From the NCBI GenBank assembly GCA_035654655.1, contig DASRWI010000026.1:62001-126000 (forward strand): a stretch of DNA of 64,000 nucleotides, given 5' to 3'. The notes under the pieces were generated by a model. It saw nothing but the letters and a program-made list of their open reading frames with translations, was not told the origin of the DNA and ran no database searches. Source of the stretch: DASRWI01 sp035654655 (lineage in GTDB: Bacteria > Bacteroidota > Ignavibacteria > Ignavibacteriales > Ignavibacteriaceae). This document shows, in pieces, positions 43,206-51,260 of this stretch (positions within the stretch are counted from its first letter, which is position 1; each line of letters opens with the position of its first letter). The translations under genes were made by a program, and so were the position numbers.

Positions 43206-44350
43206 TGGATAAGAAAAATAAAATATGTATTGGAATTTTAGGGGGCGGACAGCTTGCCCGTATGTCTGCTATCCAAGCTTATGAATTAGGGCTTGACATT
43301 GCAATAATCGAAAAAGAATTTAACTCACCTGCTGGACAGCTTACCAAATTTGAATATACCGGATGGATGGATGATGAAAATGTCATTGCCGAGTTCTGTA
43401 ATAAAGCAGATGTGGTTACCCTTGAAAATGAATTTATTGAATCTGAAAAACTCAGGCATATCGAAGAACATTATCATAAAAAAGTTATACCATCTTCAAA
43501 AACAATCGGGTTAATTCAGGATAAGTTTATTCAGAAAACAACACTCAAGAATAACAATATTCCTGTTCCAAAATTTATTGAAGTAACATCTAAATCTTCT
43601 TATGAGGAAATTAAAGAAGTTTTAGGTGAACGGTTTTTATTGAAGTCCAGAGTTATGGGTTATGATGGATATGGTAATGCAAGTGTTTCAAATGAAAATG
43701 AATTCAGAGAAGCATATGGAAGGTTAAGCAAAAGAAGTGATAAGCTAATGGCTGAGGCTTTTGTTGATTTTGATAAAGAGTTAGCAGTAATGATTGTCCG
43801 TACTTCAAAAGAAATTGACGCTTATCCTGTTGTAGAGACTATCCAGGAAAATCATATTTGTAAAATAATAATTGCACCTGCTGAAGTTGATGAAAGTATA
43901 ATACAGAAAGTTAAAAGAATGGCAATTGACTGTGTTAAAGCTGTGGAAGGTTATGGTTTGTTTGGGATAGAATTATTCTTAACAAAGAAAAATAAAATAC
44001 TTATTAATGAAATGGCACCTCGTCCTCATAACTCAGGACATTATACAATCGAAGGTTGTATTACTCCGCAGTTTGAAAATCATATCAGGGCAGTTCTCGA
44101 CTTGCCATTAGGTTCTACTAAAATGATAAAGAAATATGCGGTGATGATAAATCTTTTAGGTAAAAAAACTGAAGATGATAAGATGAAGATTTATAATGAA
44201 TGTTTAAAACACAAAGATGTTCATCTTCATATATATGGTAAAGCAAGTTCAAGATTAGGCAGGAAGATGGGGCATATAACTATTGTAGGGAATGACTTAA
44301 ATAAAATTTTATCTAAAGCAAAATCAATTGAAGAAAAAATAAATCTTTGA
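43205..44350 (+). CDS. purK: N5-carboxyaminoimidazole ribonucleotide synthase
   Basis: About 381 residues from ATG 43205, which overlaps the comEC stop; a TTG six codons earlier is less likely because the conserved start CIGILGGGQLARM then sits at the usual place. ATP-grasp fold: LLKSRVMGYDGYGN at the ATP site, LFGIELFLTKKNKILINEMAPRPHNSGH (a long conserved stretch, quoted in parts: INEMAPRPHNSGHYTIEGC) and a C-terminal GRKMGHITI. It carboxylates AIR using ATP and bicarbonate, and its product is used by PurE, encoded next. Confidence 0.94.
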   Translation: MDKKNKICIGILGGGQLARMSAIQAYELGLDIAIIEKEFNSPAGQLTKFEYTGWMDDENVIAEFCNKADVVTLENEFIESEKLRHIEEHYHKKVIPSSKTIGLIQDKFIQKTTLKNNNIPVPKFIEVTSKSSYEEIKEVLGERFLLKSRVMGYDGYGNASVSNENEFREAYGRLSKRSDKLMAEAFVDFDKELAVMIVRTSKEIDAYPVVETIQENHICKIIIAPAEVDESIIQKVKRMAIDCVKAVEGYGLFGIELFLTKKNKILINEMAPRPHNSGHYTIEGCITPQFENHIRAVLDLPLGSTKMIKKYAVMINLLGKKTEDDKMKIYNECLKHKDVHLHIYGKASSRLGRKMGHITIVGNDLNKILSKAKSIEEKINL

Positions 44351-44358
44351 GAAAAAAT

Positions 44359-44847
44359 ATGAAGAATAATAATCCTTTGGTTGGAATAATAATGGGAAGC
44401 GACTCAGACCTTTCAGTAATGAAAGAAGCTGCTGTTGTTTTAGATGAATTTAAAGTCCCTTATGAGATTAAAATTGTTAGTGCTCATAGGACTCCAAAAT
44501 ATATGGCTGAATATGGAATGAATGCCCATCAAAGAGGATTGAAAGTTATAATTGCAGGCGCAGGAGGTTCAGCTCATCTTCCGGGAATGACAGCTGCTCA
44601 TACTCCATTACCTGTAATTGGAGTTCCGGTAAAATCAAAATCATTGGATGGGGTGGATTCGTTATTATCAATTGTTCAAATGCCTGGTGGCGTACCAGTT
44701 GCAACAGTTGCAATAAATCAGGCAAAGAATGCCGGATTACTTGCTGTACAAATTCTTAGTACTTCTGATAAAAAATTATTGAATAAAATGATTGAGTACA
44801 AGAAGAATTTGGAAGAGCAGAGTATGCTGAAAAATGAAAATATATGA
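44359..44847 (+). CDS. purE: N5-CAIR mutase (class I PurE)
   Basis: About 162 residues from ATG 44359 (a TTG at 44347 overlapping the purK stop is the alternative). MGSDSDLSVMKEA, VSAHRTPKYM and AGAGGSAHLPGMTAAHTPLPVIGVP are the class I PurE active-site blocks, including the catalytic His in SAHRTP. With PurK next door the cell uses the two-enzyme, ATP-dependent route to CAIR. It is the last gene of the long run that began at 34170. The mature gene end is followed by about 90 bases before the next promoter. Confidence 0.94.
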   Translation: MKNNNPLVGIIMGSDSDLSVMKEAAVVLDEFKVPYEIKIVSAHRTPKYMAEYGMNAHQRGLKVIIAGAGGSAHLPGMTAAHTPLPVIGVPVKSKSLDGVDSLLSIVQMPGGVPVATVAINQAKNAGLLAVQILSTSDKKLLNKMIEYKKNLEEQSMLKNENI

Positions 44848-44908
44848 TAAATTAAATTTTTAGTTTTTATTGATATAAATTAAAAATAATCTTAAGTTAA
44901 AAGGACGC

Positions 44909-44938
44909 TATAATTTATTAATTGAAAGGAGATAGAAA
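44909..44938 (+). promoter_or_regulatory. -10-like element and ribosome binding site of the T9SS gene
   Basis: A perfect TATAAT at 44909-44914 lies 25 bases before the ATG. No convincing -35 hexamer stands 16-18 bases upstream. Just ahead of the start is a strong AAAGGAGA ribosome binding site with seven bases spacing. Confidence 0.35.
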
Positions 44939-47113
44939 ATGAGGAAGCTTTACATCATTTTCTCTATTTTTTTAGTTCTCGCATTGACTACAGAAACATT
45001 TAGTCAGGCAAAACCTTATAAAATTTTATGGAATAAAAGAGCTACAAATGGTACTTTTTTTGCAAATGATGGTAATACCAGAAGTATAGCTTTTAATCCT
45101 GTTACAAACCATTTATTAGTTCCTTCAAGAACAGTAGCATCAAATGTTATAATTATGGATCCTGTTACTGGTGATTCTATTGGGAAATTAGATATGACAG
45201 GAATAACCGGAGGTACATATTTAATTAATATGATTAGAATTACTCCGGATGGTAAAATTTACGTTTGTAATTTAACTACAGGTCCAGGTTCACCATTTAA
45301 AATATATAGATGGGATTCTGAGACAGCACTTCCTACTGTAGCTTATTCAGGCACATTAGGTTTAAGAGTTGGTGATTCATTCGGTTTATCAGGTGCAGGT
45401 GCTAACACTATTATATATGCTAGTGGTTCAAGCAGCACAAAGATTTACAGATTTACTACTACTGATGGTTTAGCTTTTACAGCTTATGATACTGTTACAG
45501 TAGCAACAGGTATTGCAAGAGGAGGTATTTCTCCTATTACAACAGGTTTAAATTCAGATCTATGGGTTGATGGTTCAGGAACAAGCACTTATCATATTTC
45601 ATCAACCGGCACAATCATCGACACCGTTAATGGTGGATATCTTTCTTCAGGCTGGCATAATGTAGTATATTTTGCTCCTAATACAGGCAGAAAATATATC
45701 TTATCAGTTGGTAAAAATGATACTCAAGAAGGTTCAAGAGTAAGAATGTCTGACATTACTACCTCTGAAAAATGGCCTACAATTTGGGCAGATTTAATCC
45801 CTGATAGTCCTTATGTAGCTAATGCAAATGCTACTGGTGATGCTGCTGTAATCGATAACTTAGATGGTACATTTACTGTTTATGGATTAGTTTCTAATAA
45901 CAACATTACAGCCTATGTAACAAATATGCTTACAATTGCTCAGGCAAGAGAAGATTTAAATAATGATTTAATCCCTGATAGATTAAACGATACAGTAACT
46001 GTTATTGGTGTTGTAATTGGTCCTAATTACCAAACATCAAATCGTTCATATTATATCAACGATGAAACTGGTGGAATTGCGACATACTCTTTTAGTTTAA
46101 CAAATAATCCAGCAATGAATTTAGGTGATAAATATAGAATCAAAGGAAAAATTTTACATTATAACGGATTGACTGAAATTTCAACATTTGATTCAACAAG
46201 CTTCTTCTTCATTTCAGATAGTAATGAAGTTCCTGCCCCTGTACAATTAACATTGGCTCAATACAAAGCTAACGCTGAAATGTATGAAGCGAAATTAGTT
46301 GAAATTGATAATTTAAATAAACTTAGTGGTTCTTGGCCAGGAGCCGGTTTAAGTGCTACATTAAAAATGATTCAAGGTACAAGCCTTGCTGATACTGTAG
46401 AATTAAGAATTGATTCTGACACAGATATTGATGGTCAGCCAGAACCAATTTGGCCACAAAAAATAATTGCTATTGGTAGTCAATTTGTAACCTACCAATT
46501 ATTACCAAGATTCTATGGTTTTGATTTTCTAATTACTCCTGTTGAATTAACTTCATTCACAGTAAAAGCAAGTTCAGATAAAGTTACTTTGAACTGGTTA
46601 ACTGCAAGTGAAATTAACAACTCAGGATTCCAGGTTGAAAGAAGTTCAGATAATAAAACGTTCTCTTCACTTGGATTTGTAAAAGGTAATGGAACAACAA
46701 CTGAAAAGAATTCATATTCTTTTGTTGATAATAATGTTCAAGCCGGAAAAGAATATTATTATAGATTGAAACAAGTTGATTTTGATGGTTCATATAACTA
46801 TTCAAAAGTAGTTAATGTTAATACTACTATGCCTAAGGTTTATAACTTAGCTCAGAACTATCCTAATCCATTTAACCCAAGCACAACAATTAATTTCAGT
46901 TTACCTGTTGATGCAAGAGTATCAATTAAAATATATAATGTTCTTGGTAAAGAAGTATATTCAGCAGTTAATGATAACTTAACGGCTGGAAGTCATAGTG
47001 TTAATGTTAATTTAATGAATGTTTCTACAGGTGTTTACTTCTACAATTTAGAAGCAAAAGGAGTAGATGGTTCAGTATTTACATCGACAAAGAAAATGAC
47101 TTTAATGAAATAA
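44939..47113 (+). CDS. T9SS-secreted protein with N-terminal propeller and OB-like domain
   Basis: 724 residues. A signal peptide (about residues 1-22, ending ETFSQ) leads to a propeller resembling DUF4623 (RSIAFNPVTNHLLVPSRTVA, ITPDGKIYVCNLTTGPGS). Residues about 330-460 look like a DUF5689-type OB domain (TVTVIGVVIGPNYQ, YYINDETGGIATYSF, YEAKLVEIDNLNKLSG), sometimes seen next to secreted nucleases. Then come VELTSFTVKAS and the type A sorting domain (QNYPNPFNPSTTINFSLPV). No catalytic motif was recognised, so the role is unknown. Exported to the cell surface, presumably by T9SS. Followed by a strong terminator. Confidence 0.82.
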   Translation: MRKLYIIFSIFLVLALTTETFSQAKPYKILWNKRATNGTFFANDGNTRSIAFNPVTNHLLVPSRTVASNVIIMDPVTGDSIGKLDMTGITGGTYLINMIRITPDGKIYVCNLTTGPGSPFKIYRWDSETALPTVAYSGTLGLRVGDSFGLSGAGANTIIYASGSSSTKIYRFTTTDGLAFTAYDTVTVATGIARGGISPITTGLNSDLWVDGSGTSTYHISSTGTIIDTVNGGYLSSGWHNVVYFAPNTGRKYILSVGKNDTQEGSRVRMSDITTSEKWPTIWADLIPDSPYVANANATGDAAVIDNLDGTFTVYGLVSNNNITAYVTNMLTIAQAREDLNNDLIPDRLNDTVTVIGVVIGPNYQTSNRSYYINDETGGIATYSFSLTNNPAMNLGDKYRIKGKILHYNGLTEISTFDSTSFFFISDSNEVPAPVQLTLAQYKANAEMYEAKLVEIDNLNKLSGSWPGAGLSATLKMIQGTSLADTVELRIDSDTDIDGQPEPIWPQKIIAIGSQFVTYQLLPRFYGFDFLITPVELTSFTVKASSDKVTLNWLTASEINNSGFQVERSSDNKTFSSLGFVKGNGTTTEKNSYSFVDNNVQAGKEYYYRLKQVDFDGSYNYSKVVNVNTTMPKVYNLAQNYPNPFNPSTTINFSLPVDARVSIKIYNVLGKEVYSAVNDNLTAGSHSVNVNLMNVSTGVYFYNLEAKGVDGSVFTSTKKMTLMK

Positions 47114-47137
47114 AATTTCATCAAAATTAAGTTACTT

Positions 47138-47168
47138 GCCCGATTCATTAAGAATCGGGCTTTTTTTT
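47138..47168 (+). terminator. Rho-independent terminator after the T9SS gene
   Basis: A perfect 9-bp stem (GCCCGATTC at 47138-47146 with GAATCGGGC at 47152-47160), a 5-base loop and eight T residues. It begins 25 bases after the stop codon. Confidence 0.95.
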
Positions 47169-47254
47169 GCCCTTTAGTGATGACTATTAGAATATTGTTA
47201 GTTCATTCCTATTTTAATAATTTTAGTTCTTAATTTTTACAAACAAAGGAAATT

Positions 47255-47761
47255 ATGAAAAAGTTCTTTTTCTTATTATTAACATCTATTATGTTCTTTA
47301 GCTGTGGAAAACAAAATGATGAAGAGTTATTTAAAAGTGCTGAAGAATTAAAAAGCAGGAATCAGTATCAAAAAGCTTTTGAAGAATATGATAAAATTGC
47401 AAAGGATTATCCGGAAGGTAAACACGCTCCTGACGCATTATTTAATATGGCTTATTTTTATCAAAATAAATATTTAAAGAATGTCCCTGCTGAGCAATCC
47501 AGTGAAAATGCTGTTAAGTTGTTTAGAGAAGTTTATGACAAATATCCTTCTTATGATAAAGCACCGGAAGCATTATTTTATTCAGGTTTCATTTTAGCAA
47601 ATGAACTTCAGGAATATAAAAAAGCAACAGCTGCTTATAAATTATTTTTAGAGAAATTTCCTAAGCATGAACTTGCATCTTCAGCACAGTATGAACTTGA
47701 GAATATGGGAAAATCTCCTGATGATATTTTAAATAAGAAGCAAAAAGAAGTTAATATTTAA
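47255..47761 (+). CDS. BamD/YbgF-like TPR lipoprotein
   Basis: 168 residues. The lipobox MFFSCGKQ places the lipidated Cys near residue 17. Three tetratricopeptide-type repeats follow (YQKAFEEYDKIAKDYPEGKH, AVKLFREVYDKYPSYDKAPE, YKKATAAYKLFLEKFPKHEL), the spacing found in BamD and YbgF outer-membrane lipoproteins. It is shorter than BamD (about 240 residues), so the assignment to the Bam complex is not firm. The TAA overlaps the ATG of the DUF58 gene (TAATG), indicating coupling. Confidence 0.8.
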   Translation: MKKFFFLLLTSIMFFSCGKQNDEELFKSAEELKSRNQYQKAFEEYDKIAKDYPEGKHAPDALFNMAYFYQNKYLKNVPAEQSSENAVKLFREVYDKYPSYDKAPEALFYSGFILANELQEYKKATAAYKLFLEKFPKHELASSAQYELENMGKSPDDILNKKQKEVNI

Positions 47762-48669
47762 TGCAATTTTCCTCTGAAGATTATAAAAAATACTTATCTC
47801 CAACATTTATTTCAAAGCTAAATTCATTTGAACTAAAAGCGAGATTTGTTGTTGAAGGATTTATGGTGGGGCTTCATAAAAGTCCCTACCACGGATTTAG
47901 TGTGGAGTTTTCAGAGCATCGTCCTTATATGTTAGGGGATAACATAAAAAATATTGATTGGAAAATTTACGGAAAAACTGAAAAGTTTTTTATTAAACAG
48001 TATGAAGAGGAAACAAATTTAAGAGGTTATATTCTTCTTGATACAAGCAAGTCAATGAGCTTTAAGTCCGGTAATAATATTTCCAAGCTTGAGTATGGAG
48101 CAACCTTAACATCTGCCTTAAGTTATTTAATGATTAAGCAGCAGGATGCTGCTGGGTTAACTTTGTATTCAGATAAGATAGAGAAATTTCTTCCCCCTAA
48201 AGCGTCGAGAGTTTATTTACAGGAGATATATAAAAATTTAAGTGAAGTAAAAGCCGGAAGCAAAACAAACACTGCTCAATGTTTAAATGCTATTGCAGAA
48301 AAAATTAAAAGAAGAGGAATAGTAATAATTATCTCTGATTTCTTTGATGATATTGATGCCTTACTTCCTGCGCTTAAGCATTTTAGCTATAATAAAAATG
48401 AAGTTATAATTTTTCAAATTCTTGACCCGATGGAATTAAATTTTTCTTTTGGTACAGATGCAGTTTTTAAAGACCTTGAGACTGAAGAAGAAATGACAAC
48501 TCAGCCTTATCAAATTCAAAAAGCATATAAAGAAACATTCAATGATTTTATTAATAGAATTAAGACAGAAAGTCTAAATTCTAATATAGAGTATAATTTA
48601 ATTGATACATCAACAACTTTTGATAAAGCATTATTCAGTTACATTCAAAAACGAAGCAAATTATATTAA
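47761..48669 (+). CDS. DUF58 (vWA-like) protein
   Basis: 302 residues. The DUF58 core RPYMLGDNIKNIDWKIYGKT is followed by a von Willebrand-type domain whose metal site starts LLDTSKSMSF (DxSxS) and continues with an ISDFFDD segment. Proteins like this usually accompany a MoxR AAA+ ATPase and act in protein or metal-centre maturation, or in envelope homeostasis. No MoxR gene lies in this window; the neighbours are a TPR lipoprotein and a phosphohexomutase. It has no membrane helix. Confidence 0.85.
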   Translation: MQFSSEDYKKYLSPTFISKLNSFELKARFVVEGFMVGLHKSPYHGFSVEFSEHRPYMLGDNIKNIDWKIYGKTEKFFIKQYEEETNLRGYILLDTSKSMSFKSGNNISKLEYGATLTSALSYLMIKQQDAAGLTLYSDKIEKFLPPKASRVYLQEIYKNLSEVKAGSKTNTAQCLNAIAEKIKRRGIVIIISDFFDDIDALLPALKHFSYNKNEVIIFQILDPMELNFSFGTDAVFKDLETEEEMTTQPYQIQKAYKETFNDFINRIKTESLNSNIEYNLIDTSTTFDKALFSYIQKRSKLY

Positions 48670-48678
48670 GGAGGGACA

Positions 48679-50037
48679 ATGCCAACAATAATGGTTAGTA
48701 TATCTGGTATAAGAGGAATAATAGGAGATGGATTAGATCCTCAGGTTATTGTAAAATATGTTTCGGCATATGCGGACTTTATTAAAAAAGGAAAAATTGT
48801 TATTGGTCGGGATGCAAGAGTAACAGGAGAGATGGTTAAGAATGTAACTATAGGAACTTTGCTTGCTAAAGGTTTTGAAGTAATTGATATTGGAATTGTA
48901 CCAACTCCGACTGTTCAATATACAGTAAAGACTTTACAAGCAGATGGCGGAATTGCAATTACAGCAAGTCATAATCCTAACGAATGGAATGCACTGAAAC
49001 TACTTAACAGAACCGGTCAATTTATGACTCCCGAAGAAAATGTTGAACTCCAGGAAATATTAATTAACTCGAGTGCTAATATTTATAAACCATGGAATGA
49101 AATAGGGAGGCTTGTAGAAGATAATTCTGCTTTGAAAAAGCATATGAATGATGTTTTAAAATTAAAATACATTGATGTTGAAAAAATTAAAGCAAGAAAA
49201 TTTAAAGTTGTCGCTGATTGCGTTAATGGTGCTGGAGTATATGTAATTCCTGAACTTTTAAGAAAATTAGGATGTGAAGTTGTGGAGCTTAATTGTGAGA
49301 AAACCGGAATTTTCCCAAGACTTCCTGAACCTTTACCTGAAAATTTAACTGAAACAATGGCTGTTGTTAAAAGAGAAAAAGCAGATTTGGGAATTGTAGT
49401 TGACCCTGATGTTGATAGATTGGTTCTAATTACCGATAAGGGTGAAGCCTTTGGTGAAGAGAATACCATAACTTCAATGGTTAAATTTATTTTAAGTAAA
49501 GAAAAAGGAAATGCTGCAGTAAATTTATCAACAACAAGAGCTGTTGATGATGTTGCGAATGAATATGATTGTAAAGTTTATAGGTCATCTGTAGGTGAAG
49601 CTAATGTTGTTAAGAAGATGAAAGAAGTTAATGCGATAATAGGAGGAGAGGGAAGTGGTGGAGTAATTTTACCTGAACTTCATTATGGAAGAGATGCTAT
49701 GGTAGGTATTGTTCTAATACTTCAACTTCTCACTGAAAGAAATATTTCAATCTCAGAATTAAAAGCAGAAATACCGGCATATTATATTTCTAAAAAGAAA
49801 ATTGAACTTAAAGATGTAAATCCTGATACTATTATTGAAAAGATGTTAAAAGTATATGCTAAAGAAAAAGTAAATAATGAAGATGGATTAAAAATAGATT
49901 TTCCTGACCATTGGGTGCATTTTAGAAAATCAAATACTGAACCGATAATTAGAATTGTCACGGAATCAAAAAGTCAGGAAGAAGCAAACTCCTTATCAGA
50001 AAAATATTTTAACGAAATAAAAGAACTGGTAAAGTAA
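48679..50037 (+). CDS. glmM: Phosphoglucosamine mutase-type phosphohexomutase
   Basis: 452 residues. The phosphorylated Ser is in ITASHNPNEWNALK, the magnesium loop is DPDVDRL, the sugar loop is GEGSGGVILPEL and the phosphate-binding C-terminal loop is FRKSNTEPIIRIV. The start SISGIRGIIGDGL is typical of GlmM-like enzymes in Bacteroidota. It probably converts glucosamine 6-phosphate to the 1-phosphate for cell wall synthesis, although phosphomannomutase/phosphoglucomutase activity is an alternative. AAGGAGGG, an ideal ribosome binding site, precedes the ATG. The stop codon is directly followed by that of the convergent FkbM gene. Confidence 0.82.
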   Translation: MPTIMVSISGIRGIIGDGLDPQVIVKYVSAYADFIKKGKIVIGRDARVTGEMVKNVTIGTLLAKGFEVIDIGIVPTPTVQYTVKTLQADGGIAITASHNPNEWNALKLLNRTGQFMTPEENVELQEILINSSANIYKPWNEIGRLVEDNSALKKHMNDVLKLKYIDVEKIKARKFKVVADCVNGAGVYVIPELLRKLGCEVVELNCEKTGIFPRLPEPLPENLTETMAVVKREKADLGIVVDPDVDRLVLITDKGEAFGEENTITSMVKFILSKEKGNAAVNLSTTRAVDDVANEYDCKVYRSSVGEANVVKKMKEVNAIIGGEGSGGVILPELHYGRDAMVGIVLILQLLTERNISISELKAEIPAYYISKKKIELKDVNPDTIIEKMLKVYAKEKVNNEDGLKIDFPDHWVHFRKSNTEPIIRIVTESKSQEEANSLSEKYFNEIKELVK

Positions 50038-50047
50038 TTACCAGTTC
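50023..50047. repeat. Perfect 10-bp inverted repeat across two convergent stop codons
   Basis: GAACTGGTAA (50023-50032) and TTACCAGTTC (50038-50047) flank a 5-base loop AGTAA that holds most of the glmM stop codon. The hairpin encodes the last residues of both proteins (LVK on the plus strand, NW on the minus strand). There is no U-run, so it is at best a partial terminator for both genes. Confidence 0.75.
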
Positions 50048-50982
50048 TCATTTGTAAGAACAATCTCTGCAGGGAATCTTTCTAAGAAAAGAGCTTTTAA
50101 TAATTCTCTACCTTTATTTAATTTTTTACCATGTGCATTATAAATGTTTTTAAAAGGGAGAGCATTTAATAATTTATAATGTCTATATACAAAAGATGTA
50201 TGATTAAAAGGAAATTTTATAAATTCATTTAGATTTTTATTTCTGAAACTATTAATAAAAACTGAATGAACTGATAAATAAATAGTGACATCAAGTTCTT
50301 TCAGGAAATCTTTAATTTTAGGTAAGATTAAAAACTCACCTCCTTCAATATCAATTTTAAGAAATAACTTTTTATCAGTTAGTTTTTGTTCTTTCATAAA
50401 ATCTATCAAAGATATTGAATCAACTTCAACAGACAGCTTTTCATCGGCAAACAAAATGCTGCTATTACTATTTCCAAAAGATTTTTCATTTCCAATTCTA
50501 ATTTTCCCCGGTTTATCTGAGATGGCAGCGTTGAAAATTTCTACATCATTATACCACTTTGCATCCTTGTTTGCATAAAAGTTGGCATTCAATTCTTTAA
50601 ATGCAGAGGGGTCCGGCTCAAAAGCGAAAGCTTTTTTAGTTTTTTGCGCACAATAAAGTACAGTTGGACCAATCCAGGCACCTATATCAAAATAGTAAGT
50701 TTTATCATTCAAAAATCTATCAAATACCTGAAAGGTTTCAGGTTCCCAAATGTTATCTTCTAAATCTTTCCAAAAACCAAGATTATCTGTAAAAGTCACA
50801 TTAAAAGAAAAATTATTCTTTTCTACTTTTTTAATTAAGGGAGGAAATTTATCCTTATTATTGAGAAGAAAGTGGTAAGATTGGTCAGTCAAGTCTAATA
50901 ATTCCTGGGGTCTAAACTTAAGACTATAATTCTCATCTATTTTAATATTAATCAATTCATTGGAGAAAGAAAAATCTGCCAT
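50038..50982 (-). CDS. FkbM family SAM-dependent methyltransferase
   Basis: 314 residues. After an N-terminal part of about 95 residues, YYFDIGAWIGPTVLYCAQK is motif I, AFAFEPDPSAFKELNANF carries the acidic SAM-binding residue, and LFLKIDIEGGEFLILP is the FkbM signature. FkbM proteins methylate oxygen atoms of sugars or polyketides, often in surface glycans. No glycan cluster is adjacent; it stands between glmM and the cytochrome gene. The acceptor is unknown. Confidence 0.87.
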   Translation of the reverse strand: MADFSFSNELINIKIDENYSLKFRPQELLDLTDQSYHFLLNNKDKFPPLIKKVEKNNFSFNVTFTDNLGFWKDLEDNIWEPETFQVFDRFLNDKTYYFDIGAWIGPTVLYCAQKTKKAFAFEPDPSAFKELNANFYANKDAKWYNDVEIFNAAISDKPGKIRIGNEKSFGNSNSSILFADEKLSVEVDSISLIDFMKEQKLTDKKLFLKIDIEGGEFLILPKIKDFLKELDVTIYLSVHSVFINSFRNKNLNEFIKFPFNHTSFVYRHYKLLNALPFKNIYNAHGKKLNKGRELLKALFLERFPAEIVLTNENW

Positions 50983-51260
50983 AAATCCCTCATAATTATC
51001 AAAATTTTAAAATGAAAGTTAAAACAAAAATCCATATAAAGTCAAAAAAATAATATAAAAATTTAATTTTCTTAAAATTGGTAAAAATATCTTTCTCAAC
51101 TATGGAATAATTGAAAAAAGGTATTCCTAAAAATTGGAAAAAGATATAAAATTGAGCTAAAAATGCTTAATAATTGAACTATGTGTTTTTCCCAACATCG
51201 GTATATTATTTGCTAGTAGAAGCACGTATGTTCAATAATTAAACAGTGGGAGTACTGTAA
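50983..51260 (+). other. 278-base intergenic region between the divergent FkbM and cytochrome genes
   Basis: The largest gap in the window, very AT-rich. It must contain the promoters of two divergent genes. AATAATTGAA occurs at 51106-51115 and 51169-51178, and a related inverted form, TTCAATAATT, at 51231-51240, ahead of the cytochrome start. A TATATT at 51202-51207 could be a -10 element, but no well-spaced -35 is seen. No RNA gene or open frame was recognised. Confidence 0.5.

Noticed and set aside
49083..49469. 128-codon open frame on the minus strand inside glmM
   Set aside because: It lies entirely within a strongly conserved phosphohexomutase gene and resembles no protein family.
51202..51212. 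Bacteroidota-type -7 element (TAnnTTTG) upstream of the cytochrome
   Set aside because: The sequence TATATTATTTG has the TA and TTTG at the wrong spacing, so it does not match the consensus.
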